Positions 6,474-13,567 of a stretch of DNA of 14,384 bases are shown piece after piece (position 1 is the stretch's first letter; each line of letters begins with the position of its first letter). The position numbers and the translations under genes are program-made. Source of the DNA: Blautia sp. (GTDB lineage: Bacteria; Bacillota; Clostridia; Lachnospirales; Lachnospiraceae); assembly GCA_030841965.1 (NCBI GenBank), contig JAUUSJ010000108.1, positions 1 through 14,384 of the forward strand, in the 5' to 3' direction. Under the pieces are notes generated by a model. It saw nothing but the letters and a program-made list of their open reading frames with translations, made no database searches and was not told where the DNA came from.

Positions 6474-7661
6474 ATGGAGAAATTATTATTTACATCTGAG
6501 TCTGTGACAGAGGGACATCCAGATAAAATGTGTGACCAAATCTCTGATGCGATTCTAGATGCATTATTGGAGAAGGACCCAATGAGCCGTGTGGCCTGTG
6601 AGACAGCAGTGACGACGGGACTTGTTATGGTTATGGGTGAGATTACGACGAATGCCTATGTGGATATTCAAAAGATTGTCCGCGATACCGTGAGTGAGAT
6701 TGGATATACAAGGGCAAAGTACGGCTTTGATGCCACGACATGTGGTGTTATGGTCGCTTTGGATGAGCAGTCCCAGGATATCGCGCTCGGAGTGGATAAG
6801 GCACTTGAGGCGAAGGAGAATAAAATGACAGACGAGGAGATTGAGGCGATTGGAGCTGGAGACCAGGGAATGATGTTTGGTTTTGCCACAAATGAGACAG
6901 AAGAGTATATGCCATATCCGATTGCTTTGGCTCATAAATTGGCTTTGCAACTTACAAAAGTCAGAAAAGATGGCACCTTGGATTATTTGAGACCAGATGG
7001 AAAGACACAAGTTTCAGTGGAGTATGACGAGAATGGAAAACCATTTCGCCTTGAGGCGGTAGTGCTCTCTACTCAACATGACCCGGAGGTATCTCAGGAG
7101 AAGATTCACGAGGATATTAAAAAATATGTCTTTGATGAAGTTTTGCCAGCCGAGATGGTGGACGAGGATACGAAGTTTTTCATTAATCCGACAGGAAGAT
7201 TTGTCATTGGCGGACCACATGGAGATAGCGGACTTACGGGAAGAAAGATTATTGTAGATACTTACGGTGGATATGCGCGCCATGGCGGTGGAGCATTTTC
7301 TGGAAAGGATGCGACGAAGGTGGACCGTTCTGCAGCCTATGCGGCTCGCTATGCGGCAAAGAATATTGTAGCGGCAGGATTGGCAGACAAATGCGAGATT
7401 CAATTATCTTATGCGATTGGTGTTGCACAGCCTACTTCTATTATGATAGATACATTTGGAACGGGCAAGAAATCCGAGAAAGAGTTAGTTGATATTGTGA
7501 GAAAGCATTTTGACCTTCGACCAGCTGGTATTATTAAGATGCTCGACCTTAGAAGACCAATCTATAAGCAGACGGCGGCTTATGGACATTTTGGAAGGAC
7601 AGATGTGGACTTGCCATGGGAGAAGTTGGATAAGGTTGAGGAGCTAAAAGCTTACCTATAG
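6474..7661 (+). CDS. metK: S-adenosylmethionine synthetase
   Basis: A 395-residue MAT enzyme that makes S-adenosylmethionine from methionine and ATP, with release of phosphate and pyrophosphate, in the cytoplasm. The three domain signatures are present: GHPDK (14-18), GAGDQGMMFGFA in the middle, and the loop GGGAFSGKDATKVDRS near residue 280. FINPTGRFVIGGPHGDSG and the ending AYGHFGR also fit. I chose ATG 6474 because AAGGAAG (6461-6467) is well spaced for it. The ATG at 6468 is only a base or so from that site and would add two residues. The gene lies about 80 bases downstream of the riboswitch terminator, so SAM feedback control is expected. A strong hairpin follows at 7710. Confidence 0.97.
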   Translation: MEKLLFTSESVTEGHPDKMCDQISDAILDALLEKDPMSRVACETAVTTGLVMVMGEITTNAYVDIQKIVRDTVSEIGYTRAKYGFDATTCGVMVALDEQSQDIALGVDKALEAKENKMTDEEIEAIGAGDQGMMFGFATNETEEYMPYPIALAHKLALQLTKVRKDGTLDYLRPDGKTQVSVEYDENGKPFRLEAVVLSTQHDPEVSQEKIHEDIKKYVFDEVLPAEMVDEDTKFFINPTGRFVIGGPHGDSGLTGRKIIVDTYGGYARHGGGAFSGKDATKVDRSAAYAARYAAKNIVAAGLADKCEIQLSYAIGVAQPTSIMIDTFGTGKKSEKELVDIVRKHFDLRPAGIIKMLDLRRPIYKQTAAYGHFGRTDVDLPWEKLDKVEELKAYL

Positions 7662-7709
7662 AAGATAAAGTCTAAAAGTAGAAGCTCTAAATTTAAAATA
7701 GATAATTAC

Positions 7710-7747
7710 TGTGCCAAAAAGGGAGAAAAACCTCCCTTTTTGGCACA
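7710..7747 (+). terminator. 16-bp hairpin after metK
   Basis: TGTGCCAAAAAGGGAG (7710-7725) pairs perfectly with 7732-7747 around a six-base loop (AAAAAC). It sits 48 bases after the metK stop. A clean T-run is lacking, although the right arm contains TTTTT. Its GTGCCAAA/TTTGGCAC ends resemble the hairpin at 207-288. Confidence 0.65.
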
Positions 7748-7778
7748 GATTGTTTGTAAAAATAAAATGAGATATTTG

Positions 7779-7807
7779 TTTACATTTTGGGGAATTGATG
7801 ATATAGT
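7779..7807 (+). promoter_or_regulatory. Probable promoter of the pantothenate operon
   Basis: TTTACA (7779-7784), a 17-base spacer and TATAGT (7802-7807) form a good sigma-A-type promoter. It gives a leader of about 120 bases before panG. The leader contains short complementary segments (for example TTAACT 7857-7862 with AGTTAA 7873-7878) but no riboswitch that I recognise. Confidence 0.65.
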
Positions 7808-7933
7808 AGACTCGGATAGTATTCAGAACGAAACTATACCGGTGAACATATAGACTTTAACTGGAATCATATAGTTAAGCTTATATCTGTAATAGGAATA
7901 AGACTTAGAGTATTACCTAAAGGAAGGTGATAT

Positions 7934-8842
7934 ATGATGAAGATAGGATTTATTGGAGCTGGGAAAGTAGGTTTTTCCCTTGGTAAGTACTTTCAGATGC
8001 ACGGACAGCTGATGTCTGGATATTATGACACAGATATGTCTGCGGCGAGAGAGGCCGCTTTGTTTACGAAGACAAAGGCGTATGAGCAGCTAGAGGAGCT
8101 TGTGAAGGAAAGTGATGCTCTATTTCTTACTGTTCCAGATGGAGTTATAAAGAAAACTTGGGAATATTTAACAGAGTATTCGATTCAACATAAAGTTATA
8201 TGTCATTGCAGTGGCGCTTTGACAAGCGCAGAAGCATTTCCGGGAATTGGCCAGTATCATTGTTATGGCTATTCGATTCATCCACTCTTTGCAGTGAGCG
8301 ATAAACTCACATCTTACAAAGAACTATCCAACGCTTATTTTACAATTGAAGGAGACTTGGAGTATTTAGAGCAGATGAAGGAACTTTTTTTGTCCATGGG
8401 CAATCATATTGAGGAGATTGCACCGGAAAAGAAGATACTTTATCACACGGCGGCGGCTACTTGCAGTAATCAAGTGATTGCCTTGGCGCAGCAGGCGAAT
8501 GATTTATTGTCGAAATGCGGATTGTCAGAAGATTTTTCCTCCCATGCACTCTTACCTATTTTGCTCGGGAATGTCGAGCATATTGTGGAGGGGGGCTGTG
8601 TGGCCAGCTTAACTGGTCCTGTGGAGAGAAATGATATCGGCACGGTAAAGAAGCATTTGAACGTGCTAGACGACGAGGACAGGCTTTTGTATGCATTGCT
8701 ATCGAAAAAGCTTGTGCAGATTGCGAAGAAAAAGCATGACGAGACGAACTATGAAGCTCTTCAAAATGTATTGGATGAAGCTGTAAAATTTATCGAAGAT
8801 GAGAAAGGAGAGGCTACAAAGGAAAATCATCATACGAAGTGA
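7934..8842 (+). CDS. panG: Rossmann/DUF2520 protein, probable ketopantoate reductase PanG
   Basis: A 302-residue protein with an N-terminal NAD(P)-binding Rossmann domain (IGFIGAGKVG, residues 4-13; FLTVPDGVI follows later) and a C-terminal helical DUF2520 domain from about residue 130 (ATCSNQVIALAQQ, LTGPVERND). HPLFAVSD lies at the junction. It is not related in sequence to PanE beyond the fold. From memory of the literature, DUF2520-type PanG of Francisella and Enterococcus faecalis reduces ketopantoate to pantoate with NAD(P)H. Here the gene sits directly before panB, panC and panD, and no panE is seen, so it supplies the missing step. AAGGAAGGTG lies just upstream of tandem ATGs (7934, 7937). 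Its stop lies 17 bases before the panB start. Family assignment is firm; function is inferred from context. Confidence 0.82.
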   Translation: MMKIGFIGAGKVGFSLGKYFQMHGQLMSGYYDTDMSAAREAALFTKTKAYEQLEELVKESDALFLTVPDGVIKKTWEYLTEYSIQHKVICHCSGALTSAEAFPGIGQYHCYGYSIHPLFAVSDKLTSYKELSNAYFTIEGDLEYLEQMKELFLSMGNHIEEIAPEKKILYHTAAATCSNQVIALAQQANDLLSKCGLSEDFSSHALLPILLGNVEHIVEGGCVASLTGPVERNDIGTVKKHLNVLDDEDRLLYALLSKKLVQIAKKKHDETNYEALQNVLDEAVKFIEDEKGEATKENHHTK

Positions 8843-8859
8843 TGATTTTAGGTGGCGAG

Positions 8860-9693
8860 ATGAACATGAAAAACACAGTAACAACATTTCAGGAAATGAA
8901 ACAGAAAAAAGAGAAAATTTCTATGCTTACAGCATATGATTATTCAACGGCGAAATTAGTTGACGAAGCGGGAATTAATAGTATTTTAGTTGGAGATTCC
9001 CTCGGAAATGTCATTTTAGGATATGAAGATACGATTTCTGTCACGATGGAAGATATGATTCACCATGGCGCAGCCGTTTCAAGAGGAGCGAAGAATGCTC
9101 TTGTTGTTATTGATATGCCATTTATGTCTTATCAGACATCAGTATATGATGCGGTTGTAAATGCAGGTCGATTGATGAAGGAAGGTCGAGGACAGGCAGT
9201 GAAATTAGAAGGTGGAAGAGAGGTTTGCCCACAGATTAAGGCTATTGTAGACGCCTCTATTCCAGTTATGGCTCATCTTGGATTGACACCACAGTCTATC
9301 AATGCGTTTGGTGGATTTAAGGTGCAGGGAAAGACTGAGGCGGCAGCGAAAAAATTATTAGAAGATGCGAAGGCTGTCGAGGAGGCAGGAGCATTTGCAG
9401 TAGTTTTGGAATGCGTGCCAGCGAAATTGGCAAAATTAGTGTCTGAGAGTATTTCCATTCCTACAATCGGAATTGGTGCTGGAAATGGATGCGATGGACA
9501 GGTGCTTGTATATCAGGATATGCTTGCGTTATTCTCTGATTTTACACCAAAGTTTGTCAAGAAGTTTGCAAATGTCGGAGAGATTATGAGAGAGGCATTT
9601 GCGCAGTATGATAAGGAAGTAAAAGATGGAAGCTTCCCAGCAAAAGAGCATGAGTACACAATTAAGGAAGAAGTTATCGAAAAACTTTACTAA
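8860..9693 (+). CDS. panB: 3-methyl-2-oxobutanoate hydroxymethyltransferase
   Basis: A 277-residue TIM-barrel enzyme (PanB) that adds a hydroxymethyl group from 5,10-methylene-THF to ketoisovalerate, giving ketopantoate. Landmarks are LTAYDYS, VGDSLGN with the metal-binding Asp, RGAKNALVVIDMPFMSY, AVKLEGG, VMAHLGLTPQS, VLECVP with the catalytic Glu, and IPTIGIGAGNGCDGQVLV. A longer frame opens at GTG 8839, overlapping panG. AGGTGG at 8850-8855 best fits ATG 8860 (MNMKNTV) and could also serve ATG 8866; neither choice affects the domain. The tight spacing to panG indicates one transcript. The gene is followed by the GC-rich repeat that separates it from panC. Confidence 0.96.
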   Translation: MNMKNTVTTFQEMKQKKEKISMLTAYDYSTAKLVDEAGINSILVGDSLGNVILGYEDTISVTMEDMIHHGAAVSRGAKNALVVIDMPFMSYQTSVYDAVVNAGRLMKEGRGQAVKLEGGREVCPQIKAIVDASIPVMAHLGLTPQSINAFGGFKVQGKTEAAAKKLLEDAKAVEEAGAFAVVLECVPAKLAKLVSESISIPTIGIGAGNGCDGQVLVYQDMLALFSDFTPKFVKKFANVGEIMREAFAQYDKEVKDGSFPAKEHEYTIKEEVIEKLY

Positions 9694-9710
9694 TATGATG
9701 AATGTTTTTG

Positions 9711-9800
9711 CGGATTGCGGGCGCTGGGCGCCAGTGACGCCCGTTTAGCGCCGACTGGAGTGGAACGTAGATGCGGGAGCATATTGTGCGGAGCAATCTG
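9711..9800 (+). repeat. Expanded, GC-rich hairpin repeat, copy 3
   Basis: Bases 9772-9797 match the core of copies 1 and 2 at 25 of 26 positions. The outer arms appear displaced: CGGATTGC (9711-9718) pairs with GCAATCTG (9793-9800) with one G-T pair. Between them is an extra GC-rich segment with its own nested stem (CGGGCG/CGCCCG at 9718-9723 and 9738-9743; CTGG/CCAG at 9724-9727 and 9731-9734). Bases 9711-9780 contain 48 G or C out of 70, far above the surroundings. The element lies between panB and panC, inside the operon. Confidence 0.8.
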
Positions 9801-9842
9801 GTTTATATATTAGTAGATAGAACTAAGGGCGAGGTAAGAAAT

Positions 9843-10685
9843 ATGAAAATCGTAGGTACAGTAAAAGAAGTAAGAGAGCAGGTAAAGGCCTGGAGAAAAG
9901 AAGGTTTAACTGTCGGATATGTCCCAACTATGGGATATCTGCATGAGGGACATGCGAGTCTTATGAAAAAATCTGTGGAAGATAATGATAGGACGGTGGC
10001 AAGTATTTTTGTAAATCCAATGCAGTTTGGACCGACAGAGGATTTAGAGGCATATCCAAGGGATTTGGACAGAGATGCCGCTTTATGTGAGGAGATTGGT
10101 GTAGATTTAATCTTCCATCCAGAAGTAGAAGAGATGTATGAAGATGGATTTTGTTCCTTTGTGGATATGAATGGTCTTACAAAGGGACTCTGTGGAAAGA
10201 CACGTCCGACTCATTTTAGAGGTGTTTGTACAGTTGTAAATAAATTCTTTAATATTGTAAAGCCAGATAGAGCTTATTTTGGACAGAAGGATGCACAGCA
10301 GCTTGCAGTTATTAAGAGAATGGTAGCAGACTTGAATATGGATATCGAGATTATCGGATGTCCGATTGTCAGAGAGGCAGATGGACTTGCAAAGAGTTCT
10401 AGAAATACTTACTTATCCGAGGAAGAAAGACGAGCAGCTCTTTGTCTTAGCAAATCTATCTTTCTCGCAGAGTCTTTGGTAAAAGACGGAGAGACAAGTG
10501 CAGAGATTATAAAGGCTGAGATGAGAAAGGTTTTAGAGGCTGAGCCACTTGCGAGAATTGACTATGTTGAGGCAGTAAATTCACTTACGATTGAGCCTGT
10601 TACCGAGGTAAAACCTGGTACGCTGATTGCGATTGCAGTTTATATCGGCAAGACAAGATTAATCGATAATACAATTATAGCATAA
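9843..10685 (+). CDS. panC: Pantothenate synthetase
   Basis: A 280-residue enzyme that joins pantoate and beta-alanine with ATP via pantoyl-adenylate. It is a nucleotidyltransferase-fold protein with PTMGYLHEGH (HxGH at 34-37), FVNPMQFGP, RPTHFRGVCTVVNKFFN, FGQKDAQQL and the KMSKS-like GLAKSSRN. ATG 9843 is chosen because GAGGT (9831-9835) is correctly placed and MKIVGTVKEVR is a usual family start. The frame is open back to ATG 9771, but those extra 24 residues are the translated repeat (MREHIVRSN) and lack a ribosome binding site. panD follows after 13 bases. Confidence 0.97.
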   Translation: MKIVGTVKEVREQVKAWRKEGLTVGYVPTMGYLHEGHASLMKKSVEDNDRTVASIFVNPMQFGPTEDLEAYPRDLDRDAALCEEIGVDLIFHPEVEEMYEDGFCSFVDMNGLTKGLCGKTRPTHFRGVCTVVNKFFNIVKPDRAYFGQKDAQQLAVIKRMVADLNMDIEIIGCPIVREADGLAKSSRNTYLSEEERRAALCLSKSIFLAESLVKDGETSAEIIKAEMRKVLEAEPLARIDYVEAVNSLTIEPVTEVKPGTLIAIAVYIGKTRLIDNTIIA

Positions 10686-10698
10686 GCGGAGGATTGAG

Positions 10699-11091
10699 AT
10701 GGAACTAACGATGTTAAAAGCAAAAATTCACAGAGCGACAGTAAAGCAAGCAGAGCTTGACTATGTGGGAAGTATCACAGTAGACGAGGAATTGCTTGAG
10801 AAATCAGGTATCTGTGAGTATGAGAAAGTACAGATTGTGGATATCAATAATGGCTCTCGCTTTGAGACCTATACCATTGCGGGCGAGAGGGGAAGTGGAA
10901 TGATTTGTCTAAATGGAGCAGCGGCAAGATGTGTCAGCGCAAATGATAAAATTATCATTATGTGTTATGCGACAATGACGCCAGAAGAGGCAAAAACGCA
11001 CAAGCCAACGGTTGTTTTTGTAGATGATGAGAATAAGATAAGCCGTATTACGAATTATGAGAAACATGGTTTATTACAGGATATGGAATAG
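10699..11091 (+). CDS. panD: Aspartate 1-decarboxylase proenzyme
   Basis: A 130-residue pyruvoyl-dependent enzyme that makes beta-alanine from aspartate for PanC. The self-cleavage site Gly24-Ser25 (YVGSITVD) is at the same position as in the E. coli enzyme, and Lys9, Arg54 (NGSRFETY) and Tyr58 align with its active-site residues. CLNGAAAR is the conserved beta-strand motif. The start ATG follows GCGGAGG and matches the E. coli N-terminal pattern, with a second in-frame Met at position 5. It is the last gene of the pan operon, with a terminator 22 bases after its stop. Cleavage is autocatalytic; in some bacteria the maturation factor PanZ helps, and no PanZ is visible here. Confidence 0.97.
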   Translation: MELTMLKAKIHRATVKQAELDYVGSITVDEELLEKSGICEYEKVQIVDINNGSRFETYTIAGERGSGMICLNGAAARCVSANDKIIIMCYATMTPEEAKTHKPTVVFVDDENKISRITNYEKHGLLQDME

Positions 11092-11112
11092 AAGATAGTG
11101 AAAAGAACAAAG

Positions 11113-11142
11113 AAGGATTAGCCCCAAAAGGGGCTTTTCCTT
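11113..11142 (+). terminator. Intrinsic terminator of the pan operon
   Basis: AGCCCC (11120-11125) pairs with GGGGCT (11130-11135) around AAAA. The stem extends outward through two T-T mismatches to AAGGA/TCCTT-like arms (from 11113). A T-rich tail follows (TTTTCCTTT). Confidence 0.85.
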
Positions 11143-11148
11143 TATCAA

Positions 11149-11180
11149 TCCGTCAAATATCTGCACAGCTATTTGGCGGA
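11149..11180 (+). other. Hairpin in front of coaBC
   Basis: TCCGTCAAATA (11149-11159) pairs with TATTTGGCGGA (11170-11180) as an 11-bp stem with one T-G pair and a 10-base loop. It lies between the pan terminator and the coaBC ribosome binding site (TTGGAGGAA at about 11198-11206). It could be a second terminator (GTTTT follows) or a leader structure. I saw no clear promoter for coaBC alone. Confidence 0.5.
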
Positions 11181-11210
11181 GTTTTCATAGTATACTTTGG
11201 AGGAAAAATT

Positions 11211-12407
11211 ATGTTAAAGGGAAAAACAGTTGTATTAGGAGTAACTGGAAGCATTGCCGCCTATAAGATGGCAAATGTTGCAAATATGCTCGTTAAGATG
11301 AATTGCGATGTCCATGTGATTATGACGAAAAATGCGACAAATTTCATACATCCAACTGCTTTTGAGACATTGACAAACCATAAATGTCTCGTTGATACAT
11401 TTGACCGGAATTTCCAATTTCATGTCGCACATGTATCTTTAGCACAAAAAGCAGATGCGATGCTTATCGCACCGGCCTCTGCCAATATTATTGCGAAGAT
11501 GGCACATGGGATTGCAGATGATATGTTGTCGACAACGGTGCTTGCATGTGAGGCACCTAAAATTGTGGCGCCAGCTATGAATACACATATGTTTGAGAAT
11601 CCGATTGTGCAGGATAATTTAAAAATATTAGAAAAATATGGATTTGAAGTGATTTCCCCGGCGGTCGGAAGACTTGCCTGTCGAGATGTCGGTGCTGGAA
11701 AATTGCCTGACGAGAATGTATTGGTCGATTATATTTTAAAGGCAATTGCCTGCGAGAAGGATTTATTAGGCAAGAAAGTTCTCGTGACGGCGGGACCTAC
11801 GAGGGAGCCAATCGACCCTGTCCGTTTTATCACAAACCATTCTTCTGGAAAAATGGGATATGCTATCGCGAGACAGGCAATGTTAAGAGGAGCAGATGTG
11901 ACTCTTGTCACAGGACCAGTCGCACTTGAGCCACCGAGATTTGTGCATTGTATCCCTGTTGAGAGTGCCGCAGATATGTTTGAGGCTGTAAAGGAGCATA
12001 GCGGCGAGAGTGATATTATTATAAAATCAGCTGCAGTTGCGGATTATAGACCGGCCAATGTAAGCGATGAGAAAGTAAAGAAAAAAGACGATAATATGTC
12101 TATCGCCTTAGAGAGAACAGAAGATATCTTACAGTATCTCGGGGAAAATAAGCGAGATGGACAGGTCATCTGTGGATTTTCCATGGAGACGCAAAATATG
12201 ATAGAGAATTCGAGAAAAAAATTAGAGAAAAAGAATGTGGATATGATTGTGGCGAATAACCTAAAAGTAGAGGGGGCTGGATTTAATACAGACACCAATA
12301 TTGTCACAATTATTACAAGAGAAGAACAGCTCGAGTTGCCGATTTTGACAAAGACTGAGGTTGCAGATAAGATACTCGATTATATTAGCGGGAATTTATT
12401 ACGTTAA
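11211..12407 (+). CDS. coaBC: Bifunctional phosphopantothenoylcysteine decarboxylase/synthetase
   Basis: A 398-residue CoaBC that couples 4'-phosphopantothenate with cysteine using CTP (CoaB) and decarboxylates the product with FMN (CoaC) to 4'-phosphopantetheine. CoaC spans about 1-185: VTGSIAAYK (11-19), catalytic His74 (HVAHVSLA), APAMNTHM and Cys157 in the substrate clamp. The clamp reads LACRDVGAGKL, where most members have Gly after the Cys and Arg before the last residue. CoaB spans about 190-398: VTAGPTREPIDPVRFITN, HSSGKMG, AAVADYRP, a KKKDD stretch, ERTEDIL and VANNL. GGAGG precedes the start. Placed just after panD, it extends the route from vitamin B5 towards CoA. Confidence 0.96.
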   Translation: MLKGKTVVLGVTGSIAAYKMANVANMLVKMNCDVHVIMTKNATNFIHPTAFETLTNHKCLVDTFDRNFQFHVAHVSLAQKADAMLIAPASANIIAKMAHGIADDMLSTTVLACEAPKIVAPAMNTHMFENPIVQDNLKILEKYGFEVISPAVGRLACRDVGAGKLPDENVLVDYILKAIACEKDLLGKKVLVTAGPTREPIDPVRFITNHSSGKMGYAIARQAMLRGADVTLVTGPVALEPPRFVHCIPVESAADMFEAVKEHSGESDIIIKSAAVADYRPANVSDEKVKKKDDNMSIALERTEDILQYLGENKRDGQVICGFSMETQNMIENSRKKLEKKNVDMIVANNLKVEGAGFNTDTNIVTIITREEQLELPILTKTEVADKILDYISGNLLR

Positions 12408-12852
12408 CTCGATAACTCGGAAAAGAACTGTAAAAAATAATTATTTTAAGAAAAAACTTATGTTTTTTATCTAGCTATTTAGTCTATATTGGTGTATAAT
12501 AAAGCCATACAATGTGATTTTCGTCAGGATAGACAGTTCATTTAAAAAACAATAAGGAGTACGAAGGCGCAAAGAAAAATTTGCGCTTTTTTTTTCACTT
12601 CTTTCCTATAATACAACAAGATTTGATTTGACAACTGTGTTAAGATATGAAAGGGTTATAATACAGACTGTGATTATTGTTATTTTAAATAGGAGTTATT
12701 TGCTAGAACCGGGGACAGATTGTATAGAATAATGAAGACAGTTGATTTAGGGAGAATGATGAGAGCAAAATGTGAAAAAGAAAGAAAAAATTGTTAAATC
12801 ATATCATGGAATAGGAGTAAGCCTGCAAGCAATGTAGGACGGGGGTGAAAGA
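12408..12852 (+). other. Intergenic region between coaBC and the regulator
   Basis: This stretch has an A/T-only hairpin (AAAAAAC 12451-12457 with GTTTTTT 12462-12468), a consensus TATAAT (12495-12500) without a good -35, and a strong terminator (12567-12595). TTGACA at 12628-12633 and TATAAT at 12657-12662 lie too far apart (23 bases) to be one standard promoter. The regulator's ribosome binding site GGGGGTGA is at 12841-12848. A 21-codon frame (12732-12797) has no convincing start signal. About 90 bases between the TATAAT and the terminator could be another short RNA, but support is weaker than for 4295-4415. Confidence 0.5.
12567..12595 (+). terminator. Intrinsic terminator after coaBC
   Basis: GCGCAAA (12567-12573) pairs perfectly with TTTGCGC (12580-12586) around a six-base loop and is followed by nine T residues (12587-12595). 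It lies 160 bases after the coaBC stop, so it ends either the coaBC message or a short RNA starting near 12507. Confidence 0.88.
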
Positions 12853-13542
12853 ATGAAGTACATTCTTGTTGTAGAGGACGAGAGAAATATGGCAGAGCTG
12901 GAGAGAGATTATTTACAGGTAAATGGTCTCAAAGTAGATATCGAGGAAACAGGGAAAAAAGCTCTGCGCAAGGCATTGAAGATAGATTATGATATGGTCA
13001 TATTGGATATTATGCTTCCAGATATGGATGGATTTGAGATTTGTAAGAAGATACGAGAGAGAAAGGATATTCCGATTTTATTTGTGTCAGCGAAGACAGA
13101 TGAGATTGATAAGATTAGAGGATTAGGAATGGGAGCAGATGACTATATCACAAAGCCGTTTAGTCCCAGTGAGTTGGTAGCCAGAGTGAAGGCAAATTTG
13201 GCTATGTATGATAGAATTGTTGGGAAATATGTGAACAAAAATGATGTTTTGAAAGTGAGAGATTTAGAGATTGACAAAACAGCCAGAAGGGTTTTTCAAA
13301 ATGGAAAGGAAGTTGTTCTCACTTCAAAGGAATTTGACTTGCTTACCTTTTTAGCATCACATCCAAACCGGGTTTTTTCAAAAGACGAATTATTCCGCAA
13401 AATATGGGGAATGAAGACGGTGGGAGAGAGCGCTACGATTACGGTACATATTAAGAAAATTCGAGAAAAAATAGATACGAATGACGGGAAACAAAGTTAT
13501 ATTGAGACGATATGGGGGATTGGATATCGGTTTCGATTATAG
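12853..13542 (+). CDS. OmpR/PhoB-family response regulator
   Basis: A 229-residue two-component response regulator. The receiver domain (about 1-118) has the acidic pocket Glu8, Asp9 and Glu10, phospho-acceptor Asp52 (VILDIMLPDMDG), Ser79 and Lys101 (TKPFSP), so it should be phosphorylatable. The C-terminal winged-helix DNA-binding domain (about 130-229) has LTSKEFDLLTFLASHPNRVFSKDEL and ends in TIWGIGYRFRL, as in the PhoB/OmpR class. The start ATG follows GGGGGTGA. No histidine kinase is adjacent: the next gene is a pseudouridine synthase whose start lies 26 bases past the stop. The kinase may lie elsewhere, and the target genes cannot be told from this sequence. Confidence 0.95.
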   Translation: MKYILVVEDERNMAELERDYLQVNGLKVDIEETGKKALRKALKIDYDMVILDIMLPDMDGFEICKKIRERKDIPILFVSAKTDEIDKIRGLGMGADDYITKPFSPSELVARVKANLAMYDRIVGKYVNKNDVLKVRDLEIDKTARRVFQNGKEVVLTSKEFDLLTFLASHPNRVFSKDELFRKIWGMKTVGESATITVHIKKIREKIDTNDGKQSYIETIWGIGYRFRL

Positions 13543-13567
13543 ATGAAATAGGAAGGTGAGATGGAAA

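Noticed and set aside
3117..9800. Possible CRISPR array from repeated roughly 26-47 bp units
   Set aside because: The three copies lie about 3 kb apart at gene borders, with no regular spacers and no cas genes.
11191..11196. TATACT as a -10 box for coaBC
   Set aside because: Transcription would start at about 11203, inside the ribosome binding site, and no -35 is evident.
12628..12662. TTGACA and TATAAT as one promoter for the response regulator
   Set aside because: Each box is good, but the 23-base spacing is too long for a standard promoter.
12732..12797. 21-codon frame ahead of the response regulator
   Set aside because: No Shine-Dalgarno sequence and no recognisable peptide; lysine and arginine richness fits A-rich intergenic sequence.
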